Assembly: GCA_016490735.1 (NCBI GenBank)
Contig: JAEMWC010001203.1
Location: 95,001 to 159,000 of the forward strand
Direction: 5' to 3'
From: Pachyseris speciosa
Taxonomy: Eukaryota > Cnidaria > Anthozoa > Scleractinia > Pachyseridae
Length of the DNA stretch: 64,000 bases
The notes beneath the pieces were generated by a model that saw only the letters and a list, made by a program, of their open reading frames with translations, made no database searches and was not told the origin of the DNA. A program made the position numbers and the translations under genes. Positions 52,101-63,600 of the stretch are shown here, one piece after another. Position 1 is the first letter of the stretch. Each line of letters opens with the position of its first letter.

Positions 52101-52164
52101 TTTGTTTTACAGAGCAGAGATTTCTGACCTAAAACTCTTAACGTTTTGGAAGCTTAATTTAAAG

Positions 52165-53864
52165 ATGTTTGCCATCCATGGGATCAGGTCATTCTATACA
52201 AGTGTTCATTTCCTGCGAGGGATTCAAAAACTTTCATCAAGGACATTGAAAGAGGTCAACAACTTGTACGAGACAACATGGTCACCACTCAAGATCGCTA
52301 AAACAACAAACAAAGTCAACAGCCTCTACCTTGTCAACACTTCTGCTACTGGCTACATGTACTCAACTAAGTCATCACGCCCATCTAGAGATAATATTCA
52401 GCTCAACAAGAAAATATTGTCATTAAAGGCAGTTGAAGATCATCTTGAATTGTTTGACAGCATTAACAATTCAGCAGACACAGTGAACAAAGTCACCATG
52501 CTTTACAGCATTGCCAAGATCACTGTCAGAGATGAAACTCAGATGAGAATTTTGGAACAAGAACGAGGAAAGGCACTGCAAGGACAAGACAGCACATACT
52601 TGGAATTGCTGGAGAGCATCTTAAGAGACATTTCCAAATGCCAGCCTCGACACCTTGCAAATTTGCTATGGGCGTTGGGAAAAATTGGCAAGAAAGATCA
52701 CAAGCTGGTTGAAGCTTGCAAAAAAGAGATTCTCGGTTACGTGGTATCATGGTCTTTGAAAATCCACATATTAGCCAGATTGTCACTGGATGTGCAAACC
52801 TAAACTTGAAAACAGCAGACATATTTAGAGAAATTGAAGAAGCTATTTTATCTTGCCAGGTGAAGATTGAAGATTTTGATGACAAGTCACTGTCCGCATT
52901 GTTAGTGTCATTTGTGAAAACAGAGAATGGATCTGTTGAACTGTTTGATGTTGTCCTGAAGGAAATTCTTTCCAGAGACCTTGCGAGGATTCGCAGTCAT
53001 CAGCTGGCTTATATCGTGTGGTCATTTGCAAAGATTGAGTTCAAAGCAGATGAGTTGTTTGAGCAAGTGGAAACAGAGATTCTCAGACGTGCAACTGCTA
53101 AATTTCGTAACGTTGATTTTGTTCAGGTGCCTTGGGCATTTGCCAGAGCTGAGAAAGGAAGCGAGGAACTTTTCTATGTTGTAGATAATGAACTTTTGAT
53201 AAGGGGTGCTGAAAAGTTTGGGAATGCTCAACTTGTACAAATTGTTTGGTCTTTTGTCAAAAGAAGTATAACAAAAGCCAAAGTTTTTGATGTTGTTAAG
53301 AAAGAGATTTTAAGCCGTGGTGTTCGTAAGTTTGAATCTCACCACCTTGTGTTGATCCTGTGGTCATTTGTTTCCGTTGAGAGGTGTGATGACACATTAG
53401 TTGCTGAAATTGAAGCTGAGTTGTGTCTGAGGGATCTCAAACAGGCTGACAAAAGTCTTTTGTGTCAAGTTGCCTGGTCGCTTGGAAGAGTGGGAAAGTC
53501 AGATAGTCAGCTGTTTGATGCGATTGAAGCAGAAGTATTTCAGCGTGGTACAAGCGAGTTTTCTTTTGGAGGGGTCTGTATGCTTATGCGGGGATTCCTT
53601 GAGGCGAAGAGAGGAAGCAAAGGGTTCTTCAAACTTTTAGTCAGCACTTTTTTTGGAGAAGAATTTTGCAACCTAAGGAATAGTGAAATTTGTGAGTTGG
53701 CGTGGTGTTTTTCCAAGGTGGATGTTGAAACAGAAGCACTGTTTAATGCTTTAGAAAAGGAAATTATAAGCAAGAATTATTGTTTCAATGAAAAGGAACT
53801 TGTCTCCTTAATGAAAAGTTTTCAAGAAGCTGGAAGGCAAAGCATGGCCACTAAAATTTTATAA
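52165..53864 (+). CDS. Putative mitochondrial FASTK/OPR-like helical-repeat protein (one frameshift)
   Basis: Two overlapping frames (52102-52803 and 52716-53864) form one gene with a single-base-type frameshift between about 52725 and 52740, after ACKKEIL and before RGIMVFENPH. I place the start at 52165: an acceptor-like TTTGTTTTACAG ends at 52111, and MFAIHGIRSFYTSVHFLRG looks like a mitochondrial presequence. The body is a regular array of about eleven 35-40-residue helical repeats with the core L-x2-I-x-W-x-F/L-x-K: LANLLWALGKI, LAYIVWSFAKIE, LVQIVWSFVKR, LVLILWSFVSVE, ICELAWCFSKVD. Such arrays occur in FASTK-domain and octotricopeptide proteins that bind mitochondrial RNA. No FAST or RAP domain follows before the stop at 53864. 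The frameshift may be a sequencing error, since the rest is intact. A broken paralogue is at 37745-37966. I cannot name an orthologue. Confidence 0.68.
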
Positions 53865-54101
53865 ATGCAATTTAATTTACTTTGTCCCGGGGCATTTTCC
53901 ATTTACCAAAAAATTTCCTAAATTTTGATGGGAAATGACCATCAGTGAAGAACGTGTTCCATTTGACTAAAGTTCCATTCATTCTCAGGCTTCCTACTTT
54001 CGCACTAAACTTCAAAATGGTGGCAAAGGTGAAATTGTAGAGGTTTCTATTTTTCTAATTTGGAAGACAAAAATGGCTCCTGTCCTTGCCACGGTTGCAA
54101 C
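53865..54101. other. 3' flank of the helical-repeat gene
   Basis: No canonical AATAAA within the first 150 bases that I can see. No repeat structure is evident. Confidence 0.4.
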
Positions 54102-54104
54102 TTA

Positions 54105-54285
54105 TAGACCTTTTTCATAATGGCGGACGATTTTAATTATTCTTTTGTATGTGTTAATTAGCCCTACTAACCTCACTTTAATGAAAAAAGTCTATTGAAT
54201 TTTGCACATGCTGACGAGGCTAGTAGGGCTCATTATCATAGGAATAAAAGAATAATTTGTCGGGCGCCATTATGAAAAGGGTCTA
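54105..54285. mobile_element. MITE with TTA duplication
   Basis: TAGACCTTTTTCATAATGGCG at the left and CGCCATTATGAAAAGGGTCTA at the right, flanked by TTA (54102-54104, 54286-54288). An inner pair aattattctttt / aaaagaataatt and tagccctactaacct / gctagtagggct. Fits PIF/Harbinger-type insertion. Confidence 0.78.
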
Positions 54286-54288
54286 TTA

Positions 54289-54303
54289 TAATTATTATTA
54301 TTA

Positions 54304-54342
<39 letters not shown>
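54289..54342. repeat. (TTA)n microsatellite
   Basis: About 17 tta units, with one ttg interruption. Confidence 0.9.
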
Positions 54343-54562
54343 TTTTTTCTTAAAATTTTTTTTTATTCCGCTTTCTGTCATACTTGTTTACATAAAATCA
54401 GGTATTTACATATTAGAATTAATTGGCTACAGCAATACAAGTCTACTTAAAAGTTATGCAATATAGTACAATATAGTACAATATATAGTGAAGCTTAAGG
54501 TAACAATTTTATTCTTATTATTCATTTATTATTTTAGAGGAGGAGGAGACATTTTTTGTACC

Positions 54563-54905
54563 TTATTGCAGGCCTTCAACTTTGTACTTTAGAAGGATTT
54601 GTGTAATACAATCTTGGAGGAGAATTGATTTGTCGATTTGTTTGCTAGTATAGATGTAATACCTCATGAAAAGCAGAGTATTATTAAATTTCGTTAATGA
54701 GCGTCTTTCGTACGTTTCGGAAAGGATACTAAACAGTTTTTCTTCAGCAGACGGGTTGAATCAAGTTCCCTTTACAGTATTAAACCAATCAATAACTTTC
54801 TCTGTGAAGACTTCAATGGGGAGAGAATCTCTGTGAGTGTGGTGAATGGAATCCTTTTGACCACTGTGTATACAATTGTCATCTTTCTTAATGCCAAAAC
54901 GATGC
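54563..54905 (-). pseudogene. LINE ORF2 C-terminal fragment
   Basis: The minus strand reads DNCIHSGQKDSIHHTHRDSL, VFTEKVIDWFNTVKGT-stop-FNPSAEEKLF, NTLLFMRYYIYTSKQIDKSI and ends ILLKYKVEGLQ-stop. The Cys/His-rich start plus FxxKVIDWFN and LLxMRYYIY are typical of the region after the reverse transcriptase of LINEs. One in-frame TGA marks decay. Confidence 0.8.
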
Positions 54906-55261
54906 AGCTCCTTTTTAGCTCGTGGAGAGCTATCGGGATGGTTGGGGAATCAGGATGTCAGGCGTAAACAATGGAAAATTTGTAATCGATTTCCGATCGT
55001 CTCAAGTTCGGCAGGCGTTTTCATGCATTCGTTAAATGGTCGTTAAGAATGCTCTTATTGGTTCCTGTATTTCTATGATATTAAAAAAAGCTTTAGGTCA
55101 CTATTAGGTTGTTCTGACTTTGTGTTTCGTGTACCGGGATCACTAATTTGTTTATTACAAAAGGCAATCAAAAATTGTTTTATCTGATAAGAATAGCGTA
55201 TTCCCGAGCATCGAGACGGCACGAGGGAATTAGACGGGTCGGTACATTTCACTGACCCCCA

Positions 55262-55372
55262 GTCCATGGACTACCATGATGGACTACCGAAATGGACTAC
55301 CTATATGGACTGCTAAATGGACTACCTATATGGACTGCTAAATGGACTACCAAAAATGGACTACCCTTAATT
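55262..55372. repeat. atggactacc tandem array, left arm
   Basis: Around eight units of atggactacc / atggactgct spaced by 8-17 bp; the mirror array is at 58239-58363. Confidence 0.9.
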
Positions 55373-56879
55373 ACCTACCTTGAAAAAAAAAAAAAGTAAA
55401 GTTTGGTTGTTTTCATCGATTGATCGTGATCTCCACCATCTTGTTATTTTTTAAATGCTGCTGGTCAGCTTTTCTGCAGGCGCATTCACTCGTCGTGCAT
55501 GATGGCTGACAGGCTGCAGCTGGAGTAAAAATTTGATTTATAATCTTCCAGGTGATTCCTTACCTGGCTGTCATGAGGGTTTACCTAAAACATGGAATCC
55601 GGAATCCGGAATACGAAATACGAAATATGAAATCCGGAATACGGAATGTACAGAAGTTTGGTAAAAAATTTTGACAAAGGTTGAAGTCACTTGGGTAATA
55701 ATATGGTCAACAAATTATATGATGACTTAGCCTGAGTTTTGCAGCAATCAAGCAATCAATCAATCTAGGGCAGCATTTTAATACTTTGGTTTTGCTTTTA
55801 ATAAACCGCCTGATTCCTTTAAAGCACACAGCTTTCAATCACACTTCAACGATACTAATCAATGTTTTGTGCATTTTGAAAATTTTAAATTAAAATCATT
55901 TTAATTAAAAGCACCTTTTCTTATTCTTTTTGTCGATGAATAGTGTTAGGCCTGTCCACAAGTTGACGGCAACTTTTTGAACAACTTTCGATTTTCGATC
56001 AACCTTTTTTGATTTCGAGCAACTTTTTTTCCGTTTTCAATGTTTTGTTATTGATTTCAGCTAGATCTTTATAAAACAAGAGCTATTTTAAACGCTTCGT
56101 GACCAAAAAGCAGAGAAAAATCACTTTGCATATCTTGACTTAATTGCGCGTGGGAACGCTTACGCCTGATTGGTCATTGTCTGTTGCTCCATGCTGGAAT
56201 GTTTGAGAACTGTATCGGCGCGTACATTTCAGGTTTGTCGAGTGGCCGTCGATAAAACGTGGAACATGGGACATTCTGGAACATCCCGGTACATTCAGGA
56301 ACATCTCCAAAAGACGAAGAAAGATCACTTTAAAAAAAAACTTTTAAATATACAGAAAAAAAGAAACTAACACGAAATAAATATAATCCGAGAGATTAAT
56401 TGGAGAAAAAAAGAAGACAAAAAAATATTTATTTCAAAAAAAAAGAAAAGACGTTTATAAATGCCCCACCTGGAAATGATAGCTATGGGGGCTGGGTGAG
56501 GATTGTTTTAGCGCTTTCGTTTGCTTACAACATTTTCACCCTCATACAGTTGTACCGTCTTCAGTCATTGCTCTTTTTTTCGAAAAAACCTAAGTCAGTA
56601 TGGTGCCCAATATACCTTGAAACTTTTATATAGGAACCTTGAGCACGCAAAATCCGCTGCTCTCCCCTTCTGATTGGTTAAGGATATCTACAACAACTGA
56701 GGACTTGGTCAGGCCTACTTTTACAGTAGGCGATAAACGTGGTTAATCTGCTCCAAGAAAGATTTTCTTCCCAATAGCAATGCTTCTCACTCCGTTTTTG
56801 CAGCGATGGCTGCACTGCATGGGCCTGTTTGTTTCTTAAGGTTAAACTAGTGTAAAATCTCGCGGATCAGCTCTTTAAG

Positions 56880-57199
56880 TTGCATTTAATGATCCTGCAT
56901 ACGGTCTTTCTTAATAGTTATCCTTATATCCCTCCACATCGACTCAACTGGAAAGAACAAACCAAGTCCCAGACTAAGACTTCACTACTGTCACCTACCT
57001 CCTCCTGTAAGACATCTATCGTCTTCATGGTCAGTGCTTATAGCTTAAGATCTTCGATTGCACCTGTCCTTTCTATTCCGAGAGAGTCGGGAACTTTTCA
57101 GCACTCGGCAGCAACTACTTTTAATAAGCTCCCTGTAGCTATTAGAAACATAACTGAGTATAACTCCTTTTGTCGTAGTGTGAAGAGATATTTTTTATC

Positions 57200-57248
<49 letters not shown>

Positions 57249-57272
57249 GTTATTATTATTCGGTTCTTTTAA
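56880..57272 (+). pseudogene. LINE ORF2 C-terminal tail captured in copy B
   Basis: Ends FMVSAYSLRSSIAPVLSIPR, FQHSAATTFNKLPVAIRNI and FCRSVKRYFLS, then runs into (TTA)n. Typical LINE ORF2 terminus. No upstream reverse transcriptase. Confidence 0.75.
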
Positions 57273-57300
57273 CCCTCTTATTAATTATTAATTCCAGTTT

Positions 57301-57434
57301 CTAGATTCCGTATTCCGGATTCCAGATTCTGGATTCCGGATTCCGGATTCCGGATTCCGGATTCCGGATTCCGGATTCCGGATTCCGGATTCCGGATTCC
57401 GGATTCCGGATTCCGGATTCCGGATTCCGGATTC
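57301..57434. repeat. GGATTCC tandem array, right arm of copy B
   Basis: About seventeen uninterrupted 7-8-bp units (ggattcc or ggattccg). It also opens an artefactual minus-strand frame with RNPESGI repeats. Confidence 0.93.
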
Positions 57435-57591
57435 CATGTTTTAGGTAAACCCCTGTCATGATGCTCAAAATGGTAAGTGACAGAAGAAGATACAACTCAA
57501 AAACAGATCACATGACCAGGCCCAGGGGGGGTACTCCCTGAAAAATTGGGTGGGGGTGCAGCCTGCTTCCCAAAAGCCTTACCTTATTTAA

Positions 57592-58014
57592 AGTGCACCT
57601 AGCCCCAAGAATAGTTATTTTTTCCCGCTATTATAGTACTTTGTACATATTCCAAAAACATGTAGAATTTATTTTCAGCCTTCAGAGTTTTTTATGGGGC
57701 TTACGATAAACTGTGCATCATTTGGTACACGACCAAGTCAGCTGGGGCGTGGGTCTATTCCCCAGTTGACTATTATTTATGCATGTTTACAAAGACGTAG
57801 CGCGATGATCAGTTTGTGACTTTAACTGGGGAAAAGACCCACGCTCCTTACTAGCTTGATCGTGTGACAGATGACGGCTAGATGTCGTAACTTTTACAGC
57901 CTGTAAAAAGTCGATATTTGGTTAAAAAAAAATTAATGGCGCATTGTGTTTTGAATAGGTGTAAAGATTAAATTTAGCGAAAAAAAATATTTCGGTGTTA
58001 GGGGCACTTAAAGA
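57592..58014. mobile_element. AAAGTGCCCCTAAC-family MITE
   Basis: The left end taaagtgcacctagcccc and right end ggtgttaggggcactta are inverted. An inner module (gctggggcgtgggtctattcc / ggggaaaagacccacgctcc) resembles the centre of the 5490-5885 foldback. Same termini as the outer layer at 18814-23840. Confidence 0.7.
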
Positions 58015-58582
58015 CCAAAATATCTGTGATTTTCCCTACCCTATTTATAACAAACGGTTATAAATTCAAATTTGTACTGACCATCCAGCGTGTTAGCCAT
58101 CACACGAGAGGAATGAATACGCCTGCAGAACAGCTGACCAGCAGCATTTAAAAAATAACAAGATGGTGGAGATCACGATCAATCGATGAAAACAACCAAA
58201 CTTTACTTTTTTTTTTTTCAAGGTAGGTAATTAAGGGTAGTCCATTTTTGGTAGTCCATTTAGCAGTCCATATAGGTAGTCCATTTAGCAGTCCATATAG
58301 GTAGTCCATTTAGCAGTCCATATAGGTAGTCCATTTCGGTAGTCCATCATGGTAGTCCATGGACTGAGGGTCAGTGAAATGTACCGACCCGAATTAGACA
58401 TCCGTTCAAGGAATTCTCATATGCTCAAAGACTCTTCGTGGTTGCTGTGTAAAAATTTTCTTTTTCATTCGCTGACACTTTATGTTTTCAAGTATTCGAA
58501 TGCTAAATAAAGGTAAACAAATGTTCATGGTGTCATGTGTTCAATCAAGCGTAACGCGGTGAGAAATAAAGAGATTGATTAA

Positions 58583-58982
58583 GGGCCTGTTCACATAGAT
58601 GTGGGGGACCCCAGGTAGGTGAGGTCGCCCGCCTCGGTGGGGTTACCAATCTCTCCAGACAATCTTTCTTTATTTTTCGATCGCGTTCACATGTGAGGTG
58701 GGGTACCTCACCGAGGCGGGTTGCCCGCTCAGCCAGGGCGGGTAACCCGCTTAGCTGGGGTGAGTCTTCTCCATGTGAATGCTGGAGGTGGGGTGGGGTG
58801 GTGTTCATCCGGGCAATTGTCTCTAAATTTTTTGTTAATATACGTACTTAGCCACCACGCGAAAGCATTTTAAACCTCGCCCCAGCGCCACGGGGTTGCA
58901 TGTGAAGGCTAGCTTTTTTTGACGACGGCTAGGTGAGGTACCTCACCTTCCTGGGGTCTCCCACCTCCATGTAAACAGGCCC
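58583..58982. mobile_element. Harbinger-like MITE (TAA duplication)
   Basis: GGGCCTGTTCACATAGATGTGGG at the left and the near-inverse cctccatgtaaacaggccc at the right, with TAA at 58580-58582 and 58983-58985. GC-rich internal repeats (gaggtcgcccgcctcgg, cgaggcgggttgcccgc). No coding capacity. Confidence 0.82.
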
Positions 58983-58999
58983 TAAATCATGTCCTGTGA

Positions 59000-59368
59000 A
59001 ATGCGCCTCCGACAATTTTCAGCTCTCAAAAGATTTTGAATCTTCAACAGCCTCTGCAAAATATACCTCACTTATTTCGTCTTCGTTCTGAGCTGCTGTA
59101 CTTCGAGCAAAATAATTTTGAAGAAACTTTGGCTCAAAATGTGCGTTTCGTCACCATATGCAAATAAGAGGATATTTTGTTCCGTCTGTATGTAAATGTT
59201 TGGCGTCTGCTCACAGAATATCTGGCCGGTTTTTCACGGTTTTTCCAGCCAGTTTATCGGCAATAATTTAAAAGCAGCTGTGATAGGTTATTTGCTTGTT
59301 TATTATAACAATGGCATGGACAACAACCTTTTGAATTCTTGTTTACCGGTTTTTTATCCTTTGTTTTA
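59000..59368. other. Intergenic, no gene recognised
   Basis: No repeat ends or domain-bearing frames visible. Confidence 0.35.
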
Positions 59369-59962
59369 CACCTATCAATGTTAGTGCCGAGGGGGGGATA
59401 CGGGATGAGGTGGGGATTTTGATCGACCCCGGGTGGGGAATTTTGACAACTTGAAGAGAATGTTGACCATAGGGTGGGGAAGTTTGATCAAACTTGAAAA
59501 CTGACGAAATATTAATAAAAGACCGTTTCCCGGGCTTGGACTTTGCCATGGTATAATACACGCTGCGATACTGCCTTCTTGAAACTGACCGACAAAGCAG
59601 AGCCTGGATAAGACTCACACGAGTGACTTTGCCATCGTGAAAATACCCAGAAGTTTCCTTGACGCACGGAGAAGATAGAGGAGAGAAAAGTAGTGAAAAT
59701 AGCCCAATCTGTTGTTACCGATAAACCATCGGTCTCTTCAAGTGTTCTTTCATTCCCGTTGTTAAAAGAATAAATGTGATTTTTAAACCTGGAGTGTGTG
59801 TATTGTTTAAGCATTTAAGAGGTCAACCTCTTGGAAGGGAACTTTGAACTCGAAACTTGACCCAAGGGTGGGGAGGTTTGACACAAAATTTGCGTTTCAG
59901 ATCAAAGTCCCCACCCCATCCCGTACCCCCCCCCCCCCCCTCGGAACTAACATTGATAGGTG
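59369..59962. mobile_element. Inverted-repeat element with G/C-run arms
   Basis: CACCTATCAATGTTAGTGCCGAGGGGGGG is inverted at the right (ccccccctcggaactaacattgataggtg). Each arm continues with gtggggattttgatc / gatcaaagtccccac and ggtggggaagtttga / acttgacccaagggtggggagg. No clear target duplication. Confidence 0.78.
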
Positions 59963-60371
59963 CATTAAGCACATGCGTATGCAAATTAGGGAAACGATCA
60001 AGAAACAAAAGGTTCCGTGTATAATACGCAGCGCAAATTTCATGAAAAAAATCTTAGGAAAAAGTGCGCGTTATACACGGGTAAATACGGTAAACTGTTA
60101 AATGGTATTACAGTATTTCTCGAACAGACTACTCTTCTACTAGAGTGGTTTTAAAATTCCCATTCCACAGCGTATATTAATCAATGAACAACAGCCAAGC
60201 TACAACAAACGAATCAAATCGTAAAACAGAAAAATGTATGACACTGCATTTCAAACCACTCTATAGGCTTGATAATTCCCTATATCACCTCCCTGACACA
60301 GTATCTTACTTATACCACGAGCTTACCACAGGATGCCTTTGATTGTCACTATAATTCGGTGAATTAATTTA

Positions 60372-60482
60372 AGTAGTAATAGGTGGGTCGATCGAATACC
60401 ACCGCCGCGCAGCATCCTCCTCGCTTCGCTCGTCGGGATGCTGCGCTCTGGTTGTATTCGATCGACCCACCTATTACTACTC
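60372..60482. repeat. Long near-perfect hairpin beside the polymerase relic
   Basis: agtagtaataggtgggtcga with tcgaatacc... pairs with ...gtattcga tcgacccacctattactact. Inner arms ccgcgcagcatcc / ggatgctgcgc close on a loop cgcttcgctcg. About 45 bp per arm. It may be a collapsed pair of terminal inverted repeats. Confidence 0.85.
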
Positions 60483-60683
60483 CGAAAGAGGAAGGCAACC
60501 AGGGGTCGGCCTATTAGAGAGAGGGGGTATGGGGTAGGATTGATGAAAGAGCGTGGCCAATTAGAGAGAGCGGGGTATGGGGTAGGATTGATGGAAGGCA
60601 AGTGGCCAGTGCCAGCACTCCGCAGAAAACGGCCACCAGTGCCGGTCTCTCGAAAAAATTTTCCCCATAAATATACCCCAGCC

Positions 60684-63600
60684 ATGGCAGCCACACCACA
60701 GCAAGCTATTTTGGCGGAGTTCGACCCTCTATACCCACCCGCGAGACCAAACCAGCAAACAAATTACCAAACAATGCTCGCAACACTGTTTGGTGCTCCT
60801 GAGCTCGAAGGGGTGGAAACCCAAAGTGGCCGTCGGTTCACCCGATGGCGGGTCAGCAACAATCTCGACAGAGACTTGACAGAAACCTTCATGAACAGGA
60901 TTGAGGAAGTGGCCAACACATCCTTTTACATTCGGTATTCGTATTCCTATTGGCTGAGGAACATTCACGACGGGTCTCTGTTGTTGTATTACAAAAACCG
61001 AAGAAAGGATTCGCGCTGGGTTAACCGACGCGCTGACGCGGAAGCCTGGCTGCGCGAAAAAGAGGAAGAGCGGCTGTCTCAAGACCAACTTGAAAGACCA
61101 AACACACACTGGGTTTACGAGGCCCCTTCAGATGTCTTCGTGAAGATTGTAAATACCCGTCAACCGTTGTTGGGAACAGGTCCTCTGCCAGATTGGCTGC
61201 ACGCCTTGGCTAGCGGGCGTCACGGCCCAATGGTGTGTTTGGACACGTATCAAGATAACCTTTGCCTTTGGAGATGCCTCGCCGCTCATCAAGATGCCAG
61301 GCCCGACCGAAGTGCCCCAAAAAAGCGAGGGAATTGGCAAAGAGTTTTTATCAACTTGAAACTATTCCACGCGACTGTCCCAAAACTTCACTTGATAAGC
61401 TTGACAAAGTTGAACGACATTTTAATGACGATAAGCCCTTCTCCGATTGGTTGGGGATTCGTGTCTATGAACCTGAAAAACAAGGTGAAGAAATAGTTTG
61501 GTTCCTTCGTTGAAACCCCAACCCAAACCTCACATACATTCTCACAATTGGTGTGTACGAAGGGCACGCGTTTGTTGTAAAGAAAATTGAGCGTTTGGGC
61601 CAAAACCACGTTTGTCCGCACTGCCAAACAAGATCCACAAAAGCATGTCATCTGCAACGTCACATCGCAACCTGTTCTCGAGGAGAAACCGTGGTGGAAT
61701 GCCAAACCAGAAAATCGGAAAACCGCAAACCGAGTTTGACAAGGCTTTCTTCCCCAAATCAACCGCCTCACCAGAAGCAAACCGCTGTATTGAACAACAA
61801 GCCTACCAACGAGGAACTCACATTCACCACGCTCAATGTGGGCACGGGGGAGAGTCGCGAATTTGGGCCGCCCAGTGGATGAGTTCCACCTTGAGAGCAA
61901 AACAGTCTTCCAATATCAAGGGTGTTACTGGCACGACTTCCCACGATGTTACCCCGACCGCGACACCAAAATCACTCACGCTGGCAAAACCCGTGAAGAG
62001 CTGCACCAAGAACACTCCAATAGACACAAAAACTTCGAGCAGCGGGGTTCCATGTGGTCGAAGCGCGGTCGTGTCAAGTCAGGCAAACAAAGGAGGCACT
62101 GCCCCCAGTTTTCAAAAGAACCTATCCGTACGCGATTATCTTTGACTTCGAGGCATATGAGGACAAAACCAAGAGGAAGGACCCGACACCCGCACTCCAC
62201 ATTCAAAACGTTCACAAGCCAATCTGCTTCTCAATCGGCGACACAATTGAGCGCGAACCAAAAACATCTGCGACAGAGACCCCAAAGAGCTGATTCGCAA
62301 GTTTGTGGAGGAGATTGAACGGCGGGGAAAAAGAATTCGGGAGGAATTCAGAAGGGTTTTCATGCCAGACATTTTCAACTTGTTACCCAAAGACCAACAA
62401 GCCAAAATCGCAAAGTGGTACGACGAAGTGCCCATGCTTGGTTTCAACTCTGGCCGCTACGACTTGAATCTCGTGAAAGAATATTTGGCGAATTACCTCA
62501 CTGAAATAACAAACAAAGCGAGAGTGGCCAAAGAAGCGAACAAAATAATGTTTCTGCTAACACCAAAGTTTCGTTTTCTGGACATAATCAACTGTTTGGG
62601 GGCAGGAACCAGCTACGACCAGTAGGTGAAGGCTTACGGCTGTGCGGCCGTCAAGTCGTGGTTTCCATATGAATGGTTTGACAGCCCAGACAAGCTCGAT
62701 TATCCTGGTTTGCCTGATCATCCTGAGTGGTATTCAAGTTTGAAAGGAGAGTGGGTGTTGACGCCAGAGAAATGGAAAGGGTGTGTCCGTTTGTTCAAAG
62801 AAAAGGGAATGAGGACCTTTGCAGACTGGCTGCGCAATAACAACAATCTGGATGTCGCGCCCGGTCTCGAAGCATTGGACAAAATGCGCGTCTTCTACAC
62901 CGAAAAGGGAATTGACATTTTGAAAGACGCTGTCAGCATCCCAGGAGTTAGCCTGCACTATTTGATGTGGGGAGCGGTTGAGCGGGGAACGGGGAGCGGA
63001 GCTGTGGAGTCCCTGTAAAGAGGCTTACACCGTGTTGAAAGAAGCTGTGGTTGGGGGCCCGAGTCTCGTGTTCACCCGTCATCACGAAGTGGGGGAGACA
63101 AAAATAAACCCAAAACCCTGTGAAAAGATTTTGGGTTACGACGCCAATGCACTGTATTTGTCAACGCTGCTGCAGGACAAGCCCTACGGGAAGGAACATA
63201 TGATTCACGTCCCCGAAGAGCAGCGGTAAAGAGCGGCCCCCAGGTTAAAGCAAAGTCTGCAGGAGGGTAAGTGGTTTAGTTTTGCTGAAGTTGATCTGAA
63301 AGTTCCCGAGGCGTTGGTACCAAGTTCGAGGAGATGTGCCCCTTCTTCATCAACAAACAGGTGCCACAGGAAGCTCTGCCAGATCACATGCTGGAGTATC
63401 TGGAGCGCACTGGTAGAACCAGTGGGGATGGGAGAAAGTTGGTGGGGGTCCTGTCTGCCGAAAAAGTGTTGGTCTACGCCCCACTCCTCCGCTGGTACAT
63501 TGACCACGGAGTGGAGATCACCGCCGTTACCGAACGATCAATTACCAACCAAAAAAGATTTTCACCTGGTTCGTGGAGCAGGTAACTGAGGCCCGCCGAA

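Larger units (their letters stand above)
55577..57452. mobile_element. MULE-like non-autonomous element, GGGTTTACC family, copy B
   Basis: Begins GGGTTTACCTAAAACATGG and ends in its inverse, with exact 9-bp duplications CTGTCATGA at 55568-55576 and 57453-57461. GGAATCC arrays lie inside both ends and are longest at the right (57313-57434). It is 1876 bp and lacks both insertions seen in copy A, so it is closer to the ancestral form. It carries a LINE tail and (TTA)n. Confidence 0.92.
55236..58390. mobile_element. MULE-like element with ATGGACTACC-repeat arms (outer host element)
   Basis: Arms of about 300 bp start GGGTCGGTACATTTCACTGAC and are inverted at the right end. Exact 9-bp duplications GAATTAGAC lie at 55227-55235 and 58391-58399. 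Each arm has a tandem array of atggactacc/atggactgct units followed by A/T runs, gatcgtgatctccaccatct and gctgctggtcagc blocks. The interior holds two further elements (55577-57452 and about 57592-58014). No transposase. Confidence 0.9.

Noticed and set aside
54257..54466. Tyrosine-rich plus-strand frame
   Set aside because: A translation of the (TTA)n microsatellite.
57301..57434. Regular short repeats that could suggest a CRISPR array
   Set aside because: Units are 7-8 bp and contiguous without spacers, in a eukaryotic genome.
57301..57495. Minus-strand frame with repeated RNPESGI motif
   Set aside because: It is a translation of the GGATTCC microsatellite; the period and lack of start context make it an artefact.
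60323..61109. Minus-strand frames opposite the polymerase
   Set aside because: Antisense shadows of the plus-strand polymerase reading frame, which carries the family motifs.
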